A stretch of DNA of 64,000 nucleotides, taken from positions 124,001-188,000 of the forward strand of contig CAWIZC010000016.1 of the NCBI GenBank assembly GCA_963840445.1, given 5' to 3'. This document shows, piece after piece, positions 8,914-17,354 of the stretch. The stretch comes from AWTP1-13 sp963840445. Lineage in GTDB: Bacteria; Pseudomonadota; Alphaproteobacteria; Rhizobiales; Hyphomicrobiaceae. The notes beneath the pieces are model-generated. The model saw only the letters and a program-made list of their open reading frames with translations, had not been told where the DNA came from and ran no database searches. A program made the translations under genes and the position numbers. How positions within the stretch are numbered: position 1 is the stretch's first letter; each line of letters starts with the position of its first letter.

Positions 8914-10692
8914 ATGCGCATGACGACCGAAGAAGCCTTCGTGAAGGTGCTGCAGATGCACGGCATCGAGCACGCCTTCGGCATCATCGGCTCGGCCTTC
9001 ATGCCGATCTCCGACCTGTTTCCCGAAGGCCGGCATCACCTTCTGGGACGTCGCGCACGAGACCAACGGCGGCCTGATCTGCGACGGCTACACGCGCTCG
9101 ACCGGCAAGATGGCGATGGCGATCGCCCAGAACGGACCCGGCGTCACGGGCTTCGTCACCGCCGTCAAGACCGCCTACTGGAACCACACGCCGATGCTGC
9201 TGGTGACGCCGCAGGCGGCCAACCGGACCATCGGCCAGGGCGGCTTCCAGGAAGTCGAGCAGATGGCGCTGTTCCGCGACATGGTCTGCTACCAGGAGGA
9301 GGTGCGCGATCCGGTCCGCATCGCCGAGGTGCTGAACCGCGTGATCAGCAAGGCCAAGCGGCTGTCGGCGCCGGCGCAGATCAACGTGCCGCGCGATTTC
9401 TGGACCCAGGTGATCGACATCACCCTGCCGGCCATCGTCGAGTTCGAGCGGCCGGCCGGCGGCGCCAAGGCGATCGCCGAGGCGGCCAAGCTGCTCTCCG
9501 AGGCCAAGTTCCCGGTGATCCTCTCGGGCGCCGGCGTCGTGCTCGGCAATGCCATCCCGGAGTGCGTGGCGCTGGCCGAGAAGCTCGACGCGCCGGTGTG
9601 CTCCAACTACCAGCACAACGACAGCTTCCCGGGCAGCCATCGCCTGGCCGTGCGGTCCGCTCGGCTACAACGGCTCGAAGGCGGCCATGGAGCTGATCGC
9701 CAAGGCCGACGTGGTGCTGGCGCTCGGCACGCGCCTCAATCCGTTCTCGACGCTGCCGGGCTACGGCATCGACTACTGGCCGAAGACGGCCAAGATCATC
9801 CAGGTCGACATCAACGCGGACCGCATCGGCCTGACCAAGCCGGTCACGGTCGGCATCTGCGGCGATGCCAAGCTGGTGGCCAAGCAGATCCTGGCGCAGC
9901 TGGCGCCCTCCGCCGGCAATGCCGGGCGCGAGGAGCGCAAGGCCCTCATCCACACGCACCAAGTCGGCCTGGCTGCAGCAGCTGTCCAGCATGGATCACG
10001 AGGACGACGATCCGGGCACCACCTGGAACGCGGACGCGCGCAAGCGCGACGCCGACCGCATGTCGCCGCGCCAGGCGTGGCGCGCCATCCAGGCCGGCCT
10101 GCCGAAGGACGCGATCATCTCGAGCGACATCGGCAACAACTGCGCGATCGGCAACGCCTATCCGACCTTCGAGCAGGGCCGGAAGTATCTGGCGCCGGGC
10201 CTGTTCGGCCCGTGCGGCTACGGCTTCCCGTCGATCGTCGGCGCCAAGATCGGCAACCCGAACACGCCGGTGGTCGGCTTCGCCGGCGATGGCGCCTTCG
10301 GCATCTCGATGAGCGAGATGAGCTCGATCGGCCGCAAGGAATGGCCGGCCATCACCATGGTGATCTTCCGCAACTACCAGTGGGGCGCCGAGAAGCGCAA
10401 CTCGATCCTCTGGTACGACAACAACTTCGTCGGCACCGAGCTCGATCCCGAGCTCAGCTACGCCAAGGTGGCGGAGGGCTGCGGGCTGAAGGGCGTGACG
10501 GTCAAGACGCAGGCGACGCTGACCGCGGCGCTGAAAGAAGCGTGCGAGGCGCAGAAGAAGGGCGTCACCACCTTCATCGAGGTCATCCTCAACCAGGAGC
10601 TGGGCGAGCCCTTCCGGCGCGACGCCATGAAGAAGCCGGTGGTGGTGGCCGGCATCGAGCGCGAGGACATGCGGGCGCAAACGGTCGAGTAG
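8914..10692 (+). pseudogene. xsc: sulfoacetaldehyde acetyltransferase (ThDP enzyme), interrupted by three frameshifts
   Basis: Joined across frames this is a complete Xsc of about 591 residues: MRMTTEEAFVKVLQMHGIEH, the Xsc stretch FGIIGSAFMPISDLFP, QNGPGVTGFVTAVKTAYWNH, LGYNGSKAAMELI, and a C-terminal ThDP-binding domain with SSDIGNNCAIGNAYP, FGPCGYGFPSIVGAKIG and the GDGAF...NYQWGAEK diphosphate/Mg motif. Xsc converts sulfoacetaldehyde plus phosphate to acetyl phosphate and sulfite. Each of three breaks (near 9027-9031, 9650-9653 and 9960-9964) is explained by one extra base, and conservation is perfect between them, so this is either recent decay or sequence error. If intact, it is the desulfonating step of the cluster. 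No pta or sulfite exporter is nearby. Confidence 0.9.
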
Positions 10693-10698
10693 CGGCCC

Positions 10699-10785
10699 GA
10701 AGAAGTGGGTGCCCCTGTCCGCCGCGACGCCTTGAAGAAGCCGAACCGGCTGCTCTACAAATACGGGCACGGCAACGTGGCCTGA
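10699..10785 (+). pseudogene. remnant of a second Xsc-like C-terminus
   Basis: Seven bases after the xsc stop, an open 28-codon stretch reads EEVGAPVRRDALKKPNRLL and ends YGHGNVA. Its first half aligns with the Xsc tail just upstream (QELGEPFRRDAMKKPVVVAG): GxPxRRDAxKKP is shared, while the end differs. This looks like the 3' scrap of a second xsc allele left by partial duplication or recombination. It has no start codon of its own. Confidence 0.6.
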
Positions 10786-10816
10786 GCACTGATCGGGCCC
10801 AAGGGCGGGAGGTCTG

Positions 10817-11701
10817 ATGCCCCACATCCTCACCGACGACGGCGTCAGGCTCTACTACGAGGACACCGGCAGCGGCACGCCCATCGTGTTCGTGCACGAA
10901 TTCGCCGGCGATCACCGCAGCTGGGAGCCGCAGGTGCGCTTTTTCTCGCGGCGCTACCGCTGCATTCCTTTCAACGCCCGCGGCTATCCGCCCTCCGAGG
11001 TGCCCGACGACGTCGCCCGTTATTCGCAGGCGCGCGCCGTCGACGACATCCGCGCCGTCCTCGACGGCCTCAAGATCGACAAGGCGCACATCGTCGGCCT
11101 GTCGATGGGCGGGCTTGCCACGCTGCACTTCGGCCTCACCTACCCTGACCGGGCGCGCTCGGTGCTGGTGGCCGGGGCCGGCTACGGCTCCGGGACCGGC
11201 GAGCGCGAGAAGTTCCGCGCCGAAGCCGTGGTGATCGCCGACAAGCTGCAGGGCGAGGGGATGGCTGCGTTCGCCGAGGCCTATGGCTACGGCCCGACCC
11301 GCGTACAGTTTGAGAACAAGGACCCGCGCGGCTTTGCCGAGTTCAAGCGCATGCTGGGCGAGCATTCCACCAAGGGCTCCGCCAATACCCAGCTCGGCGT
11401 GCAGCGCGAGCGCCCGTCGGTGTTCGACCTGAAGGACAAGATCGCCGCTTGCCGCGTGCCGATGCTGGTCGTCACCGGCGACGAGGACTGGCCGTGCCTC
11501 GAGCCCAATATTTTCATCAAGCGCACCTGCCCGACGGCGGCGCTGTTGGTGATCCCCAACAGCGGGCATGGCGTCAACCTCGAAGAGCCGGCCGCCTTCA
11601 ACGCAGCGCTCGCCGACTTCTTCACCCAGGTCGACGCTGGCCGCTGGCCCACCCGTGATCCGCGCGCCGTCAGCCAGAGCATCACCGGCATGACCAAGTA
11701 G
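10817..11701 (+). CDS. alpha/beta-fold hydrolase
   Basis: A 294-residue alpha/beta hydrolase with the full catalytic triad. The nucleophile elbow is GLSMGG (Ser near residue 97), the acid is in VTGDEDW, and the histidine is in NSGHGVNLEEP. The oxyanion-side HEFAGDHRSW follows strand 3. Family members cleave esters, lactones or C-C bonds; the sequence alone does not fix the substrate. It follows xsc by about 125 bases on the same strand, with AGGTCTG before the ATG, and may belong to the same transcript. Confidence 0.88.
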   Translation: MPHILTDDGVRLYYEDTGSGTPIVFVHEFAGDHRSWEPQVRFFSRRYRCIPFNARGYPPSEVPDDVARYSQARAVDDIRAVLDGLKIDKAHIVGLSMGGLATLHFGLTYPDRARSVLVAGAGYGSGTGEREKFRAEAVVIADKLQGEGMAAFAEAYGYGPTRVQFENKDPRGFAEFKRMLGEHSTKGSANTQLGVQRERPSVFDLKDKIAACRVPMLVVTGDEDWPCLEPNIFIKRTCPTAALLVIPNSGHGVNLEEPAAFNAALADFFTQVDAGRWPTRDPRAVSQSITGMTK

Positions 11702-11734
11702 GTGCTGCGGTAGGCAGCAACCACGTCAGTGCCG

Positions 11735-11780
11735 AGCTTGTCGAGGCACGGCATGGCGGACATTCGCCCTTCGACAAGCT
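11735..11780. repeat. inverted repeat of the TTCGACAAGCT type
   Basis: Perfect 10-base arms AGCTTGTCGA (11735-11744) and TCGACAAGCT (11771-11780) flank a 26-base loop. The motif CTTCGACAAGCT with a downstream G-rich tail is a recurring intergenic palindrome in many alphaproteobacterial genomes. Lying after the hydrolase stop, it may act as a transcription end or REP-like element. Confidence 0.55.
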
Positions 11781-11951
11781 TAGGGCCTAGTTGGTTGATG
11801 GTTGGGTGCAAGGCCCCTCCAATCAAAGTCACAAAGGGCTCAGTGCCTTGCTGCCCCGGGGTCGCCGCTGCGGCGGGTGCCGATGGACCTGTTCAGGCCG
11901 GTGATCTACTGTGCCGGCGACTGACGATCACACGCATCACGGAGCAGTACG

Positions 11952-12596
11952 TTGCATCGACTTGCTCGCGTATTCCTCGCCGGCCTGCTGGCGCTGTTGC
12001 CTCTCGTCATCACCATCGCCATCGGCGCCTGGCTGGCGACGATCGTCACCGCCTATGTCGGACCCAGCAGCGTGGTCGGACGGTGGCTGGTCTCCCTCGG
12101 TCTCAGCATCCGCGAGAACTCTGCTGCTCCCTATGCGCTGGGGCTCGCCATCGTGCTGGCCTGCATCTTCGTGCTCGGTCTGGTGGTCGAGACCCGCATC
12201 GGGCCATGGTTCGAAGCGCTCATCGAGCGCGTCGTCCGGCGCGTTCCGGGCGTTTCCAACGTCTACGACCTGACCAAGCGCTTTGTTTCCATCGTCGACA
12301 CCAAAGGCGGCGACAACATCAAGGGCATGACCCCGGTGTGGTGTTTCTTCGGTGGGGAGCCGAGTGCGGCCGTCCTGGGCCTGATGCCGTCGTCGCAGCC
12401 AGTCATTATTGGCGAGGAAAAATATCTGGGCGTGCTCGTGCCGACCGCCCCCATTCCCATCGGGGGATGTCTGATCTACGTTCCCGCCCAATGGATCAAG
12501 CCCGCCGAAGGCGGCATCGACCACCTGATGGCTGTCTATGTGTCCATGGGCGTGACGCCGCCGCGCTCGCAGGCCGGCGCCCTGCCGCCAACCTGA
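11952..12596 (+). CDS. DUF502 family membrane protein
   Basis: A 214-residue protein starting at TTG with GGAG nine bases upstream. Two membrane helices are clear (about 8-35, LARVFLAGLLALLPLVITIA; and 58-80, YALGLAIVLACIFVLGLVV). The soluble C-terminal domain has the DUF502 signatures VPGVSNVYDLTKRFV, GVLVPTAPIPIGGCLIYVP and the MAVYVSMGV end. DUF502 proteins are widespread inner-membrane proteins of unknown role. It stands alone between the hydrolase and an FAD enzyme. Confidence 0.9.
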   Translation: MHRLARVFLAGLLALLPLVITIAIGAWLATIVTAYVGPSSVVGRWLVSLGLSIRENSAAPYALGLAIVLACIFVLGLVVETRIGPWFEALIERVVRRVPGVSNVYDLTKRFVSIVDTKGGDNIKGMTPVWCFFGGEPSAAVLGLMPSSQPVIIGEEKYLGVLVPTAPIPIGGCLIYVPAQWIKPAEGGIDHLMAVYVSMGVTPPRSQAGALPPT

Positions 12597-12974
12597 GTCG
12601 GGCCGGCAGCCGGGGAACTGCAACCGACAGGCCGGTCTGCCGCGTCCGCAGCTAGGGGGCAGGGGCAGACCTCGCGACTGCGCATAAGCGACGTCTGTTT
12701 TGGCCTCAGGCACGGGCGGACCCGACGCTGTTAGCAACCTCGATGGAAACGCGGGTACGTTGCGGGAGGGCAACGTCACCCGGGTCGACAGCATTGCATC
12801 GCCAGGTGATGCCCACCCTACACGGCGGGAGCTTCAGGCTTCGCCTTTCCGGCACGATATGAAACAACCGGAATGGCATGCGACGAATTGGTAAGGGCCT
12901 TTTCGCCATTCTGGGATGCCCGAACCCGTCGCCCCAAGTGATGCAGGATCTCGACAGCACGCTGGAGTGTCTCG
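12597..12974. other. intergenic stretch without a supported gene
   Basis: 378 bases between DUF502 and the FAD oxidoreductase. No protein-like frame was seen. It contains short imperfect palindromes (for example CGGAATGGCATGCGACG near 12870) but no clear terminator. Confidence 0.4.
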
Positions 12975-14609
12975 ATGTTGCGAATGACCGAGTTGAAACT
13001 CCCGCTCGATCATTCCGAGCCCGAGCTGAGATCGGCCATCCTCAAGCGACTCAAGATTCCTTCAGAGGTGCTCGTGGGCTATACGGTCTTCCGCCGAGCC
13101 TGGGATGCACGCAAAAGATCCGCCATCGCGCTGACATACACCATCGACGTGGAGGTGAAGGACGAGGCTCTGCTATTGCGCGGACATCGCGGTGATCGCC
13201 ACCTCGCGCAGACACCTGACATGTCCTACCGCTTTCCTGCGCACGCGCCCTCCCCACTGTCCTCGCGTCCCATCGTCGTCGGGGCAGGCCCCTGCGGCCT
13301 GTTTGCTGCCCTGACCCTCGCGCAGATGGGCTTTCGCCCGATCATCCTCGAGCGAGGCAAGGTCGTGCGCGAGCGCACCAAGGACACCTGGGGCCTTTGG
13401 CGGCGCTCGGTGCTGGATCCCCAGTCCAACGTCCAGTTCGGCGAAGGCGGTGCCGGCACCTTCTCCGACGGAAAGCTCTACAGCGGCATCAAGGACCACC
13501 AGTATCGCGATCGCAAAGTGCTGACCGAATTTGTAGAGGCCGGCGCACCCTCCGAAATCCTTTTCGTCGCCAAACCTCACATCGGCACGTTCCGGCTGGT
13601 GCCCATGCTGGAGAACCTCCGTACCAGGATCGAAGCGCTGGGCGGCGAGTACCGCTTCCAATCCAAGATGACAGATATCGACGTTGCCGAGGACGGCACA
13701 CGCCGAATACGTGGCATCGCACTCGAAAACGGCGAGCGCATTGCCGCCGATCACGTCGTGCTCGCTGTTGGCCACAGCGCCCGCGATACATTTCGGATGC
13801 TCGTCGATCGCGGTGTGCACATCGAGGCCAAGCCGTTCTCCATCGGTGTGCGCATCGAGCATCCGCAATCCCTGATCGACCGCAGCCGATTCGGCGACAA
13901 TGCCGGCAACAAAATCCTCGGCGCTGCCGACTACAAGCTCGTGCACCACGCGAGCAACGGGCGCTCGGTCTACAGTTTCTGCATGTGTCCCGGCGGCACG
14001 GTCGTGGCAGCCGCATCCGAGGCCGGCGGCGTCGTGACCAACGGAATGAGTCAGTATTCGCGTAATGAACGCAATGCCAATGCAGGTATAGTCGTTGGTG
14101 TCACGCCTGACGACTATCCGGGCCACCCGCTCGCCGGCATCGCCTTCCAGCGCCAGTGGGAGTGTCGCGCCTTCGAGGCCGGTGGCGGCACATTCGCTGC
14201 CCCGGCCCAGTTGGTAGGCGACTTCCTGGCGGGCCGCCCTTCAACAGCGCTTGGAACCGTCGTGCCCTCCTACAAGCCGGGCACCCGGCCTGCCGATCTC
14301 GGCTGCTGCCTGCCCGACTTCGCCGTCACCGCGATCCGCGAAGCGCTGCCCGCCTTCGACCGGCAGATCAAAGGCTTTGCCATGCACTACGCGGTCATGA
14401 CCGGGGTCGAGACGCGGACGTCCTCTGCCATCCGCATTGGCCGCGATCGCAACCTGCAGAGCCTGAACACGCCGGGACTTTTTCCGGCTGGCGAAGGGGC
14501 CGGCTACGCTGGAGGGATCCTCTCGGCCGGCGTCGACGGCATTCGCGTCGCAGAGGCGGTTGCGCTCGATATCGTCGCCCGCTCCCGGCACCCAGCCAGC
14601 GAACGCTGA
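12975..14609 (+). CDS. FAD-dependent oxidoreductase (COG2509-type)
   Basis: A 544-residue flavoprotein. After an about 95-residue N-terminal domain comes the dinucleotide fold PIVVGAGPCGLFAALTLAQMG (GxGxxG) with the acidic end ILERG. Then come the family mark QFGEGGAGTFSDGKL, an ADHVVLAVGHSARDT second nucleotide motif, HYAVMTGVETRTSSAIRI and a C-terminal FPAGEGAGYAGGI flavin loop. These match the 'NAD(FAD)-utilising dehydrogenase' group found in most bacteria, whose substrate is undefined. It is cytosolic, and the ATG is at 12975. No operon partners are evident. Confidence 0.9.
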   Translation: MLRMTELKLPLDHSEPELRSAILKRLKIPSEVLVGYTVFRRAWDARKRSAIALTYTIDVEVKDEALLLRGHRGDRHLAQTPDMSYRFPAHAPSPLSSRPIVVGAGPCGLFAALTLAQMGFRPIILERGKVVRERTKDTWGLWRRSVLDPQSNVQFGEGGAGTFSDGKLYSGIKDHQYRDRKVLTEFVEAGAPSEILFVAKPHIGTFRLVPMLENLRTRIEALGGEYRFQSKMTDIDVAEDGTRRIRGIALENGERIAADHVVLAVGHSARDTFRMLVDRGVHIEAKPFSIGVRIEHPQSLIDRSRFGDNAGNKILGAADYKLVHHASNGRSVYSFCMCPGGTVVAAASEAGGVVTNGMSQYSRNERNANAGIVVGVTPDDYPGHPLAGIAFQRQWECRAFEAGGGTFAAPAQLVGDFLAGRPSTALGTVVPSYKPGTRPADLGCCLPDFAVTAIREALPAFDRQIKGFAMHYAVMTGVETRTSSAIRIGRDRNLQSLNTPGLFPAGEGAGYAGGILSAGVDGIRVAEAVALDIVARSRHPASER

Positions 14610-14655
14610 TACCGTGCCGTAAAAGAACCATGACATGGCGGATGACCTTCGATGC

Positions 14656-15600
14656 TCAGGAGCCTTCGAGGACGAGCAGGCGGATCGCAACGTGCACGGT
14701 CACCGAAAGCGTGCTGAGCTCAGCCAGCGCATGGCGCCGATCTTGCGGCATGCGATGCGCGTGAGGCGTCATAGCCACCAGGTCCTGGATCGTCTGAGCA
14801 TCGGTCAGCGTCACGGAGAGGCGCAATTCTTGCTCGTGCTTTAGGCCATAGCCCGCAGCCTGGGCATGCGTTAACGGCGGTGGCGTCGAGCGTTTCACCG
14901 TTGGATAGATGATCTCGCGCAGCTCGAGGAGGTGATCCGCCGCGGGATCCACGAGCAACACGTGACCGCCTAGCTTCTGTATCCTCTTGAAGCCCTCCCA
15001 GATCGGAAACCCGAAAAGGCACAACACCAGGTCGACGCTTTCGTCCAGGAATGGCGGAATACGGTTGTTGGCAACGAGCCAGGTTGCCGACACCTTGCGC
15101 CGCACAGCCGCCTTGACCGCCCATTTCGAAACATCGATACCGGCGAGCCCCAGAGTGCCCGCTTGCGGGCTCGCCGCTGCCAACCGGCCGAGCCGATCGA
15201 GGTAGTAGCCCTCCCCGCAACCAGCATCGATGATATTGAACGCAATGCCGTCCACCGATTTCGCGCAATTGCGAACCGTATCGAAGACGAGATCGGCAAT
15301 AGGTTCGAAATGGCCGGCATCGAGAAATCGCCGCCGCGCCGCAACCATGTGCTTGCTGTCGCCTGGATCACGCGAAGCCTTGTGCTGGACGACCAGAAAA
15401 TTGCAATAGCCCTCCCGCGCCATGTCGAAGCTATGGCCCGCCGCGCACCGGCGCTGCGCCCCGTGCGTTTCGATCGGCAGCCCATCGATAGGACAGGCGA
15501 GATTGGTCGCGGGGATGATGTGCACGGCCGCCTCGGCGATCTCGCTTTGCGCTCGCCTTATGCTCAATTCTTCGTACGTATCGACGATGGCGCGCGCCAT
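14656..15600 (-). CDS. RlmA-type 23S rRNA (guanine-N1) methyltransferase
   Basis: A 314-residue protein. It has an N-terminal zinc ribbon (LACPIDGLPI ... QRRCAAGHSFDMAREGYCN), as in RlmA/RrmA, followed by a Rossmann SAM-binding domain with NIIDAGCGEGYYLDRLG, GIDVSKWAVKAA and DLVLCLFGFP. The family methylates N1 of G745 or G748 in helix 35 of 23S rRNA; some members give resistance to macrolide-type or lincosamide drugs. The ATG at 15598-15600 was chosen; the open frame further upstream runs into the divergent promoter of the GNAT gene. The exact target guanine cannot be read from sequence. Confidence 0.85.
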   Translation of the reverse strand: MARAIVDTYEELSIRRAQSEIAEAAVHIIPATNLACPIDGLPIETHGAQRRCAAGHSFDMAREGYCNFLVVQHKASRDPGDSKHMVAARRRFLDAGHFEPIADLVFDTVRNCAKSVDGIAFNIIDAGCGEGYYLDRLGRLAAASPQAGTLGLAGIDVSKWAVKAAVRRKVSATWLVANNRIPPFLDESVDLVLCLFGFPIWEGFKRIQKLGGHVLLVDPAADHLLELREIIYPTVKRSTPPPLTHAQAAGYGLKHEQELRLSVTLTDAQTIQDLVAMTPHAHRMPQDRRHALAELSTLSVTVHVAIRLLVLEGS

Positions 15601-15779
15601 CGCAAGGATTCGTTCTGTGGGGACGAGGAATTTGCCGATGGCGCGACTAGGGTGCCGAGCTGAACGAGAACGCGGCGCGCGGTTCGGCCGCAAGCCGACG
15701 CGGGTCGTCGGGTGTTGCCCACCGATAGAGTTTCCGCCAAGAAGTGCCCGAGAGTCAGTGCCCTGTGGAGATGTAGTCG

Positions 15780-16379
15780 ATGGATGCCAAGGCCAATTCT
15801 CGCCCGTTGCTGATGACCGGGAACAGCGTTGCATTGTCCGCGATGCGGCCGGAGGATGTGCCGATCTTCGCGCGCTGGAACCAGGATCTGGAGTTCACCG
15901 CGCGAATTGGCACCCCCGGAGACGTGCATACCGTTGAAATGCGCCAAGAAGCCTACAGCCGGAACTCGAAGTTCAGGGCCGATGGCGTTGAGTTTGCAGT
16001 GATCGAGCTAGGCAGCGACCGCCTGGTCGGCTTCGGCGGACTTCACGACATCACGCGCGCGCTGGTTGCTACCATGTTCGTTGGCATCGGCGAGGCCACG
16101 GCGCGCAGGAAGGGCTTCGGCACGGAGGCGACGCGATTGATTTGCGAGTACGGCTTCTTCTTTCGCAATTTGCACAGCATCAAAGTGGAAGTGCACGAAT
16201 ACAACGATTCAGCCAGACGCATCTACGAGCGGCTGGGATTCAGACCCGTGGGCCGGTTGCGCGGGGCCAACCTGTTGAACAATCATCGCTATGACGAGAT
16301 TATCATGGACCTTCTGCGCACCGAGTTGGAGCCGAGACACCTCGATAGCTTTGCGGCCCTGGAAGGGGGAAGGCATTAA
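15780..16379 (+). CDS. GNAT-family N-acetyltransferase (RimJ/RimL-like)
   Basis: A 199-residue acetyltransferase. The acetyl-CoA site is RRKGFGTEATRLICEYGF (Q/RxxGxG/A), followed by VEVHEYNDSARRIYERLGF, the beta-bulge and C-terminal arm typical of RimJ/RimL-style enzymes, and RYDEIIMDLL. The substrate could be a protein N-terminus, a small amine or an antibiotic and is not readable here. It is divergent from the rRNA methyltransferase with a 179-base shared promoter gap. Confidence 0.88.
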   Translation: MDAKANSRPLLMTGNSVALSAMRPEDVPIFARWNQDLEFTARIGTPGDVHTVEMRQEAYSRNSKFRADGVEFAVIELGSDRLVGFGGLHDITRALVATMFVGIGEATARRKGFGTEATRLICEYGFFFRNLHSIKVEVHEYNDSARRIYERLGFRPVGRLRGANLLNNHRYDEIIMDLLRTELEPRHLDSFAALEGGRH

Positions 16380-16406
16380 CCCACGGGGGAAGGGCTACAC
16401 TTCCGC

Positions 16407-16514
16407 TTTGCTGACGTTGGCTATAAGTCGGAGGCATCCTTCAGCCGCGCATTCAAGACGATGGCCGGCGTGCCTCCTTCGATTTGGCGGAAGCAGGATC
16501 GACCGGGAGAGTAG
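16407..16514 (+). pseudogene. C-terminal scrap of an AraC-family regulator
   Basis: An in-frame 35-codon stretch ending TAG reads FADVGYKSEASFSRAFKTM then AGVPPSIWRKQ. This is the second helix-turn-helix and tail of AraC/XylS regulators (VGYxSEAxFSRAFKxxxGxxPxxWR). Nothing upstream encodes the rest; the GNAT gene ends 27 bases before it. A deletion has evidently fused this region, leaving only the last tenth of the regulator. Confidence 0.75.
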
Positions 16515-16583
16515 AATGCTTTCGGGTGACAAGCCGACTCTTCGAGCGGGGCAGGGCATGCCCGTCTTGGCCCCAAAGCAGAT

Positions 16584-17354
16584 CTAGTCCGGCATGCACG
16601 CCGACGTGCGGCGGAAGCCTTCACTGGCGACGAGCAACTGGCGCGCGTACTCAGTCTGGGGGGCGCGGGCAGTGAGCTTGCTCGCGTCCATCTCTTCGAC
16701 CGCCTGGCCGAGCTGCATGACCAAAAGCCGCTCGCACATGTGCGCCACCACCGCAAGGTTGTGGCTCACCAGGATGTAGGTGAGCCGCCGTTCGGCGCGC
16801 AGAGCCTGAAGCAGATTCAGGACCTCGGCCTGGATGGAGACGTCAAGCGCCGAAGTCGGCTCGTCGAGCAATAGGATGCCAGGCTCCAATATTAGCGCTC
16901 GGGCGATGGCGACGCGTTGGCGTTGGCCGCCAGAGAGTTGACTGGGATACCGGAAGCGGAGCGACCGCGACAGGCCGACTTCGTCCAGCGCCCGCGTGAT
17001 ACGCGCATCGGCGCCGCCGATGCTATGGATGGATAGGGGCTCGGCCAGCGCGTCGTCGATCGTCTTCTTGGGGTGCAGGCTGCCGTAGGGGTCCTGGAAC
17101 ACCATCTGGACCTCACGATGGAACGCCTTGTCGCGGTGCCTGGACTGGGGCACACCGTGAATTTCGATCGTGCCTGTCCACTGCTGGTTCAAACCGGCCA
17201 GGACGCGCAGCACGGTGGATTTTCCTGAGCCGGATTCGCCGACGATCCCGTAGCTTTCGCCGTCGCGGACTTGCAACGAGACGTCGCGGATGACGTGTGC
17301 TTGACCGTAGCGCACATCGAGATGGTCGACCGCGATTGCCGGTTGAGCGCTCAT
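16584..17354 (-). CDS. peptide/nickel-type ABC transporter ATP-binding protein (DppF-like)
   Basis: A 256-residue ABC ATPase with Walker A GESGSGKST, Q-loop MVFQDPYGSLHP, signature LSGGQRQRVAIARAL, Walker B ILLLDEPTSALD and switch SHN. The HPKKT after the Q-loop is the DppF/OppF style. Its ATG overlaps the stop of the preceding ATPase gene by four bases. It is the last gene of a five-gene import operon; with its partner it forms the nucleotide-binding pair on the cytosolic face. The family's usual C-terminal oligopeptide/dipeptide tail is short here. Confidence 0.93.
   Translation of the reverse strand: MSAQPAIAVDHLDVRYGQAHVIRDVSLQVRDGESYGIVGESGSGKSTVLRVLAGLNQQWTGTIEIHGVPQSRHRDKAFHREVQMVFQDPYGSLHPKKTIDDALAEPLSIHSIGGADARITRALDEVGLSRSLRFRYPSQLSGGQRQRVAIARALILEPGILLLDEPTSALDVSIQAEVLNLLQALRAERRLTYILVSHNLAVVAHMCERLLVMQLGQAVEEMDASKLTARAPQTEYARQLLVASEGFRRTSACMPD

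Noticed and set aside
8914..10692. Programmed frameshifting in xsc or the ligase beta gene
   Set aside because: Three and four shifts per gene at sites without slippery runs or stimulators are not plausible as programmed recoding; decay or sequence error is simpler.
9549..10817. 422-codon plus frame within xsc
   Set aside because: Only its middle part matches Xsc; the rest is the shifted frame of the same gene. It is explained by the frameshifts, not by a separate gene.
13173..14126. 317-codon minus frame inside the FAD oxidoreductase gene
   Set aside because: Antisense shadow of a gene with unmistakable flavoprotein motifs.
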